A stretch of 9,683 bases of DNA. Source: Nitrososphaerota archaeon. Lineage in GTDB: Archaea; Thermoproteota; Nitrososphaeria; Nitrososphaerales; JAHFOH01. The translations under genes and the position numbers were made by a program. Below, piece after piece: positions 1 through 5,883 of the stretch; positions within the stretch are counted from its first letter, which is position 1; each line of letters starts with the position of its first letter. Under the pieces are notes generated by a model. The model was not told the origin of the DNA and did not search any database. It worked only from the letters and a program-made list of their open reading frames with translations. The stretch spans positions 1 to 9,683 of the forward strand of contig JAHFOH010000029.1 of the NCBI GenBank assembly GCA_023266955.1. The letters are read 5' to 3'.

Positions 1-895
1 TTCGCATAAGGTCATATGCCGCCAACACGTTGGGATGAACGGAAGACGCCTCAGAGACTAAATTCTCCGTGTTTTCGTACCTTGCGCTGAAATGGGTAAG
101 AATTAGGAGCTTCGCACCCGCTATCTTAGCTATCGTCGCCGCTTCTCTAGCAGTTGAGTGCATATTCTCTACAGCCTTTTCCGAATGCTGATCACTATAC
201 GTCGAGTCAAACACGAGCACATCCACTCCATTGAAGAACCTAGCTAGTCGTGGCGCAGGTCTCGTATCTCCGGATATTCCGATCTTCCTGCCTGGTCTTG
301 AGGGACCTAGAACTTGTCTTGGTCTGATGATCTCATCGCCAATCTTGACGCTTCGCCCACGTTGCAGTTGTGACCAGAGGGACCCTTTGGGCACGCCAAG
401 TTCTTCGGCTTTTTCAGGGTGAAACACACCGGGGCGCGGCAGCTCCTCTAACAGGTATGCGTAGGTGGTTGCTGAGTGTTCAGCCAAGGTAGCTCTCACT
501 GTGTATTCACGCTGCTTAAGGAACAAACCTTGCCTGACAATATTCACGTACAGCGGGAAAGTAAGTCCGAATCTCAGGTATCTTACACTTGCCTCTAGAA
601 AGCCTCTGATTCCCTTTGGACCGTAGACGTGTACCGCCTTCTCCCTCTGATTCATCGACATAGTCTGAAGGAATCCCAGAAGGCCAACCACGTGATCACC
701 GTGCATATGTGTGACAAAGACCTTGGTCTCTTTATTGAAGCCTATTCCGGCCTGTACCATATTCCTCTGCATACCCTCTCCAACATCGAATAGCAGTAAT
801 TCGGTACCACGCAGTAGGGCAATTGATGTTAATCCTCTTTTGAGCGTCGGTACGGAAGATGAGGTACCCAAGAAGACGATTTCAAGTTTGACCAT
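1..895 (-). CDS. rnz: Ribonuclease Z (tRNase Z), 3' end cut by window edge
   Basis: Metallo-beta-lactamase-fold endonuclease that cuts the 3' trailer from tRNA precursors in the cytoplasm, normally as a zinc-dependent homodimer. I translated the minus strand from ATG at 895-893; it stays open for 298 codons to the left edge. The zinc motif H-M-H-G-D-H lies at residues 63-68, after a FDVGEG segment (36-41) typical of the family. Further ligand or catalytic candidates are H140 (AEHS), D210 (ISGDTRP) and H268 (THFSARY). The family is usually just over 300 residues, so only a handful of C-terminal residues are missing. It starts 4 bases after the stop of the tRNA methyltransferase gene, so both are probably co-transcribed. 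The match is strong across the whole length; no odd or missing key residue was seen. Confidence 0.95.
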   Translation of the reverse strand, partial: MVKLEIVFLGTSSSVPTLKRGLTSIALLRGTELLLFDVGEGMQRNMVQAGIGFNKETKVFVTHMHGDHVVGLLGFLQTMSMNQREKAVHVYGPKGIRGFLEASVRYLRFGLTFPLYVNIVRQGLFLKQREYTVRATLAEHSATTYAYLLEELPRPGVFHPEKAEELGVPKGSLWSQLQRGRSVKIGDEIIRPRQVLGPSRPGRKIGISGDTRPAPRLARFFNGVDVLVFDSTYSDQHSEKAVENMHSTAREAATIAKIAGAKLLILTHFSARYENTENLVSEASSVHPNVLAAYDLMR

Positions 896-899
896 GATC

Positions 900-1931
900 T
901 CATCTTCTACGAAGAACCGTTACGGCACGAGTCAGGTTACGATGAACGTAAATTTTGTGCCTGTCGACCAACTGAAACTCATTAGAGTCAAAAGGCTCGG
1001 TGCCCTCAGGCGACATGATAACGGCATGCCTCCCGTCGGGAAGAATAGCCTTGGCCTCTTCAACCAAATCTCGTAAGATCACCTCTGAAGCCCTACCCAC
1101 AGTTGAGGATACCCTTCCATAAGGGACATCTGTAACGATGGCGTCACAGTTGTTTATGCATAATTTCGTAGCATCAGCATTCAGGACGCCCATAAAATCG
1201 GAACCAAATTTCAAAAGATTGGCCAAAGATCCTTTGCACATTCTTCGCCTGATATCGATACCGACCACATCGATACCCATCAAACCAGCTTCCAGGAGAA
1301 TACTCCCTGTCCCACAAAAAGGATCGAGAAGAGTATCTCCCGGTTTGACCCTTGCTAAGTTAACCAAAGCTCTGGCAAACTTTGGATAAAGGGCAGAAGG
1401 ATGAAAGAAAGGTCTTGCTCTTGGTCTCCTCTGACTCCATGTTCGCTGAACGGTTTCAGGCCTCATTAAGCCAACAAGAGTTTTTGTTGGGCAGATAATT
1501 ACTGCGACAACGATATCAGGATAGTCAAGTGAAACAGCTAGTCGCCTGTTGCTAGCCTTCACAGAAGCCCCTAAATCTGCCTCAGTCTTCTCTCGCCTTA
1601 TCTTGCCCGAAAAATCGACTACTTTCACTGCGAAACTTCTCGAATCCTTAAGAAAAGGGTAGTAATCGAGGCGCTGAAATCCCTCTACGATCCTCGAAGA
1701 CTCGACCTCACCTATCAAGGGCCCACCTAAACTAACGTAGGCTCCTCGTCGAACGATCTCCTCGGAGTAATCTCCATTTGCTACGACGAAGACTCTGTCA
1801 GAGACGTGTTCCACTGAAGAATCCCCATGATACGTCTCCAAAAGGGCTCTCAATTCACCCAGCTGAATGCTTTGACCCTCACCGGAGAGCACAAAGAAGG
1901 CTCGATTTGTGGGGTTCTCTGTTTCTCGCAC
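900..1931 (-). CDS. tRNA (guanine-N2) methyltransferase, Trm-G10/Trm11 type
   Basis: SAM-dependent enzyme expected to methylate the exocyclic N2 of guanine 10 in tRNA. The 343-residue protein has an N-terminal half (about 1-160) consistent with the ferredoxin-like plus THUMP RNA-binding region. A Rossmann methyltransferase domain follows, with RPFFHPSALYPKFARAL at 173-189, the SAM loop DPFCGTG at 203-209, and the catalytic tetrapeptide region D-V-P-Y-G at 268-272. The usual archaeal form of that motif is D-P-P-Y-G, so the valine is a mild variation. The start is GTG at 1931-1929; an in-frame TGA lies 15 bases upstream, so no longer form is possible, and GAAGGT lies shortly before it. It is the first gene of a unit with RNase Z, both acting on tRNA. 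THUMP-containing relatives that modify other guanines (e.g. G6) cannot be fully excluded. Confidence 0.9.
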   Translation of the reverse strand: MRETENPTNRAFFVLSGEGQSIQLGELRALLETYHGDSSVEHVSDRVFVVANGDYSEEIVRRGAYVSLGGPLIGEVESSRIVEGFQRLDYYPFLKDSRSFAVKVVDFSGKIRREKTEADLGASVKASNRRLAVSLDYPDIVVAVIICPTKTLVGLMRPETVQRTWSQRRPRARPFFHPSALYPKFARALVNLARVKPGDTLLDPFCGTGSILLEAGLMGIDVVGIDIRRRMCKGSLANLLKFGSDFMGVLNADATKLCINNCDAIVTDVPYGRVSSTVGRASEVILRDLVEEAKAILPDGRHAVIMSPEGTEPFDSNEFQLVDRHKIYVHRNLTRAVTVLRRR

Positions 1932-2068
1932 GCGATGGTACCTTCAGTTCAGGTTCTTTGGGGAGGTTCATGGAGATCGCAGGATGTAGTTAAGTTGAGT
2001 GGATACTGTCCATAGGCTTTTGGGCTCACTTTTCTCCCAGCTGGTTCAGTGCCAAATTGGTTCAAGTA

Positions 2069-2078
2069 GATTTATTAG
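2069..2078 (+). promoter_or_regulatory. TATA-like box for the 51-residue gene
   Basis: The A/T-rich stretch GATTTATTAG is centred near 2074. An archaeal start site would be expected about 26 bases downstream, near 2100, leaving a leader of roughly 18 bases before ATG at 2118. Two copies of TGGTTCA (2042-2048 and 2058-2064), 16 bases apart, sit just upstream and could be an operator or chance. Inferred from position and composition only. Confidence 0.45.
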
Positions 2079-2117
2079 CAAAGTCTGCAACGTTATGCCG
2101 AGCCAACTTTGTGCCAC

Positions 2118-2273
2118 ATGGTAAGATTGGTGGAGATTCAGGGCCGTCAGGTGATGCAGTATATCACATATGAAGGAGAAGTGCTCTACGAGATTCCTCT
2201 AGAAGAGCCAGCACCCAAGAAGGAGGAGCTGCCCCCAATTCTAGTCAGAGAGCGCAAAACGATTCGCAAATAG
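2118..2273 (+). CDS. Small hypothetical protein, 51 residues
   Basis: I do not recognise this protein. The frame runs from ATG (2118) to TAG (2271-2273). The first half (residues 1-28) reads as alternating hydrophobic and polar residues likely to form beta strands, including VEIQGRQVMQYITYEG. A Pro/Glu/Lys-rich linker (about 29-40) follows, then a basic tail ending KTIRK. There is no cysteine, signal peptide or membrane segment. Support for its being real: regular coding-like codon texture, a TATA-like box at the right distance upstream, and a position in an otherwise unexplained gap before another small gene on the same strand. The start could also be the nearby in-frame TTG or GTG (2127, 2130). 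Pairing with the zinc-ribbon gene downstream suggests, but does not show, a nucleic-acid-related role. Confidence 0.6.
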   Translation: MVRLVEIQGRQVMQYITYEGEVLYEIPLEEPAPKKEELPPILVRERKTIRK

Positions 2274-2332
2274 CTCCCTCCGCCTCATTACGGAGTTTTC
2301 GTGACCGCCCGATTGTGAATTAGGATTCGACA

Positions 2333-2343
2333 ACCTTTTAAAA
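2333..2343 (+). promoter_or_regulatory. TATA-like box for the zinc-ribbon gene
   Basis: CCTTTTAAAAG is one of the clearest TATA-like sequences in the window. Centred near 2338, it predicts transcription starting near 2364. That is downstream of the first possible ATG (2346) but just before the second in-frame ATG (2370), so the element helps decide the start of the next gene. Confidence 0.6.
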
Positions 2344-2369
2344 GAATGTCAAGTCAGCGCTCCAAGACC

Positions 2370-2582
2370 ATGGGAGTGCAGGTGCAGTACTGCCCTGAGT
2401 GCGGCGGCGAACTCTTCTATGATGCTCCAGCCCGTCGCTACGCTTGCAAGAGCTGCGGCTTATACGTCACGAGGGAGCAGTTGACTGACCTCAGGCAGGG
2501 CATCAAGATTGACGAGGATGAACGAAGGAAGAGGAGACGCCAGCACGGCGAGTATCTAGAGTGGTGGCTCTCAAAGAAGTAA
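2370..2582 (+). CDS. Small zinc-ribbon protein, 70 residues
   Basis: Probable zinc-binding protein of unknown role. From ATG at 2370 the product has two knuckles, CPEC (C8, C11) and CKSC (C26, C29), joined by a short loop containing ELFYDAPARR, which is a classic rubredoxin-like zinc ribbon. The rest is a charged helix with a strongly basic run (RRKRRR, 52-57) and a Trp-rich end (EYLEWWLSKK). An in-frame ATG at 2346 would add eight residues (MSSQRSKT). I prefer 2370 because the TATA-like box at 2333-2343 would place the transcript start after 2346, giving a nearly leaderless message. The zinc ribbon plus basic helix suggests binding of RNA, DNA or a transcription/translation partner, but that is inference. 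I recall similar short proteins in Thaumarchaeota, without a known function. Confidence 0.85.
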   Translation: MGVQVQYCPECGGELFYDAPARRYACKSCGLYVTREQLTDLRQGIKIDEDERRKRRRQHGEYLEWWLSKK

Positions 2583-2591
2583 GAGCACCTA

Positions 2592-2603
2592 GCATGCGCA
2601 TGC
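2592..2603. repeat. 12-base perfect palindrome between convergent genes
   Basis: GCATGCGCATGC is its own reverse complement and also a tandem of GCATGC sharing one junction. It lies 10 bases after the zinc-ribbon stop and before the end of the convergent Nudix gene, in a 66-base gap. It could be a hairpin helping 3' end formation or a protein site; it lacks the long T run expected of a clear terminator. Confidence 0.5.
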
Positions 2604-2648
2604 GGAAATCTTAGTGTTAACTATTTCTCTGATTCTTCCCGTTCAACT

Positions 2649-3110
2649 TCATAACGCAGTTGGCAGCTTATCGAGAATCATTCGCACAGTCTTAGTCGTA
2701 TCATAGGTCTTGGCCTTTGCCAGGTGAACCCAGACGAATTCGCTTATCTCTTGATTTGGGTTGAATCTGCCGCTGGCGCCCTTCATCAAGAAATCAGCCA
2801 GAACGAAGTGATACTTGATTTTTCCATCGGGATCACGTGTGACCTCGTCCACGACGTCAATAAGGCTGCTGACGTGAACTCGAAGGCCTGTCTCCTCCTT
2901 GACTTCACGCTTCACAGCGTCTCTAACAGACTCCCCCAACTCTACTAGTCCTCCCGGGAAAGACCACTTCCCCTTATTTGGGTCGAAACGTCGCTTCACA
3001 AGCAGGATCTTACCATTCCTAAGAACAACTCCACCCACTCCAACCAAAGGTCGGACTGGATACTCCCTTCGAGAAGCATGACCGACTTGACTTTTCTCGC
3101 CTTCAGACAA
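2649..3110 (-). CDS. Nudix hydrolase
   Basis: Hydrolase of a nucleoside diphosphate linked to another group; likely substrates are ADP-ribose, related dinucleotides or damaged nucleotides, and the sequence does not choose among them. The 153-residue protein has the complete Nudix box at residues 54-76: glycine 54, E60, then R68-E69 and E72-E73 followed by T-G-L, fitting GX5EX7REUXEEXGU, so it should bind Mg2+ and be active. The preceding FPGG (51-54) and following strands match the family fold and usual length. The start is TTG at 3110-3108, chosen because a strong GAGGAGGT (3128-3121 on this strand) sits 10 bases upstream and no ATG lies in the N-terminal part. Its start overlaps the end of the COG1058 gene by 8 bases, so the two are one transcript and likely translationally coupled. 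Confidence 0.92.
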   Translation of the reverse strand: MSEGEKSQVGHASRREYPVRPLVGVGGVVLRNGKILLVKRRFDPNKGKWSFPGGLVELGESVRDAVKREVKEETGLRVHVSSLIDVVDEVTRDPDGKIKYHFVLADFLMKGASGRFNPNQEISEFVWVHLAKAKTYDTTKTVRMILDKLPTAL

Positions 3111-3927
3111 GCTCGACAGAACCTCCTCTCTTCCTGATGACTTTTGCCAACTCTTGAGCTGCCTTGGATACCCTAACTTTTACTCTACCCTTCGTGCGAG
3201 ATCTTCCTGTAAATTCGATTCGAATTCTTGAAATGCCACCTTCGATGCCCTGTGGATGAGACTTTATGTAAACATCTGGAAACCTGCCGACAATCTTCTC
3301 CAATAAGGGAGCTATAGAGGACTCAACGATCCCCTCCACATTCAGTGTACGTGAATAGCTGAACACTCTTCCCGTCCTCTCTGCAATGACTTGCTTCAAC
3401 GATTCTTCGAAAATTCCCTTCATCTCTGAGGGAACGCCAGGCAAGCATGCTAAGATGCACGAATCCAAATTCAGAAGAACGCCTGGCGCCGTACCGACAG
3501 GATTTAGAAGTGGGATGGCTCCAGAGGGTAATCGAGCCATTTTGATCCTAGCCTCAGTTAACTCATACTTTTCTATGACACCCTTTTTCCACATCTGTCG
3601 GTACTTCGTCCTCAACATCTGAAGGGCTCTTTTGTTTACGACTAGCCTCCTTTTGAAACCCTTGGCGACTCCGTCAAGAGTAAGATCATCATAGGTTGGA
3701 CCGAGTCCTCCAGCAACAATGATGAAGTTCGGATTCCTCCTTAACGCCTCCTTGAGAATTTCAGCAATTTCGATTACATTATCTCTAACGACGACGCATC
3801 TTCGTACAAATCCCCCAATCTGAGTGATTCTCTCAGCCAGCCACTGGGAGTTGGTGTTGAGTGTGCGACCGGTCAGAAGTTCATTTCCCACCGTAATTAT
3901 TTCACATACTTGCTCTTCTCTTGGCAT
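3103..3927 (-). CDS. COG1058 protein, CinA N-terminal / molybdopterin-binding-like fold
   Basis: The 274-residue protein corresponds to the N-terminal (MoCF-biosynthesis-fold) domain of bacterial CinA without the C-terminal NMN deamidase domain, as is usual in archaea. Visible motifs are GNELLTGRTLNTNSQWL at 14-30, the GGLGPTYDD loop at 73-81, NPVGTAPG at 142-149 and LPGVPSEM at 162-169, all hallmarks of this family. Bacterial COG1058 proteins have been reported to hydrolyse ADP-ribose; molybdopterin synthesis itself is unlikely. It starts at ATG 3927-3925 with a GAGAGAG-type purine run upstream and precedes the overlapping Nudix gene. A Nudix enzyme beside a putative ADP-ribose pyrophosphatase suggests recycling or disposal of NAD breakdown products. 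It diverges from the GPN GTPase gene and may share its promoter region. Confidence 0.92.
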   Translation of the reverse strand: MPREEQVCEIITVGNELLTGRTLNTNSQWLAERITQIGGFVRRCVVVRDNVIEIAEILKEALRRNPNFIIVAGGLGPTYDDLTLDGVAKGFKRRLVVNKRALQMLRTKYRQMWKKGVIEKYELTEARIKMARLPSGAIPLLNPVGTAPGVLLNLDSCILACLPGVPSEMKGIFEESLKQVIAERTGRVFSYSRTLNVEGIVESSIAPLLEKIVGRFPDVYIKSHPQGIEGGISRIRIEFTGRSRTKGRVKVRVSKAAQELAKVIRKRGGSVELV

Positions 3928-3982
3928 ATAGCTCTCTCACGAATACTCCATTGGCGTCGACAATACCATAGGACGACGCTAC

Positions 3983-3992
3983 AATTATAATT
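3983..3992. promoter_or_regulatory. Palindromic TATA-like box between divergent genes
   Basis: AATTATAATT is a perfect 10-base palindrome in the 88-base gap between the COG1058 gene (minus) and the GPN GTPase gene (plus). On the plus strand it predicts a start near 4013, three bases before ATG 4016, giving an almost leaderless message. On the minus strand it predicts a start near 3961 and a leader of about 34 bases. It may therefore serve as a TATA box in both directions. Confidence 0.55.
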
Positions 3993-4015
3993 TCGGCTAT
4001 ACAGTCGTCGAAAAG

Positions 4016-4774
4016 ATGTTCGCAATCTTCGTCACGGGCACGGCTGGATCAGGTAAGTCATTGTTAACATCCGCTCTAACCACTTGGTATTCGGGCAAGG
4101 GAGCACACGCCATATCCGCCAACCTTGATCCGGGGACAGTCAACCTCCCCTATGAACCCGATGTCGACATCAGAGAAATGATCGATCTGCAAACCATTAT
4201 GACTTCATATCAGTTAGGTCCAAACGGCGCTCAGATTTTCGCTGCCGACATGCTCGCCACGAGAATCACTGAATTGCAGGATCAAGTCGACTCCCTGAAT
4301 CCAGACTATGTGATCTTCGATACTCCGGGTCAGGTTGAGCTTTTCGCCTACAGAGAGAGCGGGCCTTTTGTTGTCCAGAACTTAAGATGCGATGGAAAGG
4401 CGGTACTCTTCCTATTCGATTCAACAGTAGTATCAACATCGATTAATTTTGTTGCAATTGCGATGCTGGCGGCTTCCATCCAACTGAGGCTCCCCGTGCC
4501 TAACATCGCTGTCCTTTCAAAGAGGGATATGGTTGGAGAACGGTGGAAGCAAATCCTGAAGTGGGCATCTGATCCTGTCGAACTGGAGAATGCTGTAGCC
4601 AAGGAGGCGAGTGCAACACACTATTTGCTTACTAGTCGAATCCTGAGGGGACTAGTGAAGACAGGCATCGCATATCAACCCATACCCGTCTCTGCCGTGA
4701 CGTTGGAGGGGATGGGCGAGCTCTCAGCGACTTTGACCCGAATCCTCAAAGGCGGAGAAGAAGTAGAAGATTAA
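4016..4774 (+). CDS. GPN-loop GTPase
   Basis: Homodimeric P-loop GTPase of the family that includes eukaryotic Gpn1-3 and archaeal Pab0955. The 252-residue protein shows the P-loop GTAGSGKS at 8-15, the signature Gly-Pro-Asn insertion at 68-70 within QLGPNG, the switch motif DTPGQ at 102-106, and SKRD at 168-171 in the place of the guanine-specificity motif (usually N/T-K-x-D). Length matches the family, and the start is the only ATG near the TATA-like box, implying a nearly leaderless transcript. Eukaryotic relatives are needed for assembly and nuclear import of RNA polymerase II. Here the next gene downstream encodes polymerase subunit Rpo3, but a separate promoter lies between them, so any shared role is inference. 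Archaeal family members have no settled cellular function. Confidence 0.94.
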   Translation: MFAIFVTGTAGSGKSLLTSALTTWYSGKGAHAISANLDPGTVNLPYEPDVDIREMIDLQTIMTSYQLGPNGAQIFAADMLATRITELQDQVDSLNPDYVIFDTPGQVELFAYRESGPFVVQNLRCDGKAVLFLFDSTVVSTSINFVAIAMLAASIQLRLPVPNIAVLSKRDMVGERWKQILKWASDPVELENAVAKEASATHYLLTSRILRGLVKTGIAYQPIPVSAVTLEGMGELSATLTRILKGGEEVED

Positions 4775-4793
4775 ACTACAATATTCAGGGCAA

Positions 4794-4803
4794 TACTTTT
4801 AAG
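4794..4803 (+). promoter_or_regulatory. TATA-like box for the Rpo3-ribosomal protein operon
   Basis: TACTTTTAAG, centred near 4799, predicts transcription from about 4825. That leaves a leader of roughly 65 bases before the TTG start of rpo3 at 4892, long for a window in which other messages look leaderless or nearly so. The leader contains an 18-codon ORF (4843-4899) that overlaps the rpo3 start. Confidence 0.55.
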
Positions 4804-4842
4804 GGCAACACAAACGGAACTCGTCGCGCTTCGAGAGCCGTC

Positions 4843-4899
4843 ATGGATCTTTCTCCTACCTTCCTTTTCGTAGTGTTGAGAGTGACTGAATTTGGTTAG
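4843..4899 (+). CDS. Possible 18-codon leader ORF overlapping rpo3 start
   Basis: ATG at 4843 opens a frame of 18 codons ending in TAG at 4897-4899, eight bases inside the rpo3 reading frame. The peptide is hydrophobic in the middle (MDLSPTFLFVVLRVTEFG). If translated, its termination over the TTG start could feed ribosomes into rpo3 or limit their access. The upstream ribosome-binding match is weak (GAGAG), and an ORF this short can occur by chance, so it is a candidate only. Confidence 0.2.
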   Translation: MDLSPTFLFVVLRVTEFG

Positions 4900-5527
4900 T
4901 GTAGAAATTCTGGAGGAGGACCCCATCACCATAAGAGTCCTCCTAAAAGATGTAGAGGGAACCTACGCAAACGCAATACGCAGATTTGCCATCAGTGAAG
5001 TGCCATGCATGGCGATCGATGATGTCGTAATCCTCGAAAATTCATCGGTGGTATATGATGAACTCGTGGCACATAGGCTTGGTCTAATGCCCCTCAGGAC
5101 TGATCTTCAAAGATACAGACTCCGAGAAGTCTGTGACTGTAACAGTCCCTTAGGATGCAACAAATGTACAGTACTGCTGGTGCTTGATTCGGAAGCCATA
5201 GACAGGATCAAGACCGTTTACTCCGGTGAAGTGGTCTCGGAGGATCCGTTTGTCAGACCAATTAGTGACTCGATTCCTATAGTTGACTTAGCCCCTGGAC
5301 AGAAGATCAAGCTTGAAGCATACGCTAAGCTGGGTAGAGGCAAGGAGCATGCAAAATGGCAACCGAGCACCGTTTCAATCCTTAAGGAAACTGGCAAGAA
5401 AGATGAATTTCTACTTGAAATCGAGTCCGTCGGATCTCTCCCGGCTAGAGAGATATTCCTCAAAGCAACTGAACTACTAAATGAGAGATTGAGTAACTTT
5501 GCGACTTTTTCAGGAGGTCTTAAATGA
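4892..5527 (+). CDS. rpo3: DNA-directed RNA polymerase subunit Rpo3 (subunit D)
   Basis: Alpha-like assembly subunit of archaeal RNA polymerase that pairs with Rpo11 and nucleates enzyme assembly with Rpo10 and Rpo12. The 211-residue protein starts with the dimerisation domain (VRVLLKD-like strand, then ANAIRRFAISEVPCMAIDDV at 26-45). Cysteines 81, 83, 89 and 92 form a C-x-C-x5-C-x2-C site matching the zinc site of eukaryotic Rpb3. HAKWQP (153-158) and the ESVGSLP segment (178-184) are family hallmarks. Only a short spacer joins these two segments, so the ferredoxin-like Fe-S domain inserted there in many archaeal D subunits is absent. The start is TTG: a TGA lies in frame 9 bases upstream and the next ATG is residue 40. 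Its stop overlaps the L18e start (ATGA). Confidence 0.96.
   Translation: MVSVEILEEDPITIRVLLKDVEGTYANAIRRFAISEVPCMAIDDVVILENSSVVYDELVAHRLGLMPLRTDLQRYRLREVCDCNSPLGCNKCTVLLVLDSEAIDRIKTVYSGEVVSEDPFVRPISDSIPIVDLAPGQKIKLEAYAKLGRGKEHAKWQPSTVSILKETGKKDEFLLEIESVGSLPAREIFLKATELLNERLSNFATFSGGLK
5512..5518 (+). promoter_or_regulatory. Ribosome binding site of rpl18e
   Basis: AGGAGGT, five bases before ATG 5524, is the strongest Shine-Dalgarno match in the ribosomal operon. It lies inside the end of rpo3, whose stop overlaps the L18e start, supporting translational coupling and this start codon. Confidence 0.8.
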
Positions 5528-5883
5528 GTTCAATCACCAACCCAGTACTTGACAACACTATCTTCATCCTCAGACGAGCTTTCAAAAAGAATGGAGCGGA
5601 AATTTGGAAGGCTGCAGCTGAATTTCTCTCCAAGAGCAGGTCCAGGAGGGCTGCGGTGAACGTCGGGAAGATAGCGAGACTCACCGGAAAAGGAGACCTA
5701 ATTGTCGTGCCGGGAAAGGTTCTTGGAGCAGGACTCCTTGACCACAAGCTGACAGTAGGCGCATTTACCTTCTCCCAAGCAGCGAAAGAGAAGATAAGGG
5801 AGGCGGGAGGACAAGCTTTGAACTTGGTCGATTTCGTTCATGAACATCCTTCGGGAAAGGGTGTGAGGCTGATTGGAGGGTAG
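5524..5883 (+). CDS. rpl18e: Large ribosomal subunit protein L18e
   Basis: Archaeal/eukaryotic large-subunit protein related in fold to bacterial L15. The 119-residue product has the expected basic N-terminal region, a SRSRRAAVNVGKIARLT stretch (about 37-53), the GDLIVVPGKVLGAGLL core (57-72) and a C-terminal GKGVRLIGG. Length is normal for the family and no unusual insertion was seen. ATG at 5524 overlaps the rpo3 stop by four bases and is served by AGGAGGT. Its position between rpo3 and rpl13 is the standard archaeal order. The following gene's first possible start lies inside its last codons. Confidence 0.96.
   Translation: MSSITNPVLDNTIFILRRAFKKNGAEIWKAAAEFLSKSRSRRAAVNVGKIARLTGKGDLIVVPGKVLGAGLLDHKLTVGAFTFSQAAKEKIREAGGQALNLVDFVHEHPSGKGVRLIGG

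Noticed and set aside
711..1076. Plus-strand frame across the RNase Z/methyltransferase junction
   Set aside because: It is antisense to two well-supported genes and its product is Ser/Thr-rich without motifs.
900..1931. DNA methyltransferase of a restriction system
   Set aside because: The RPFFHPSALYPKFARAL segment and THUMP-like N-terminal half fit tRNA guanine methyltransferases, and no restriction gene is nearby.
2041..2067. tRNA-like T-loop fragment GGTTCAAGT
   Set aside because: No matching stems, anticodon arm or acceptor arm could be built around it, so it is not a tRNA gene.
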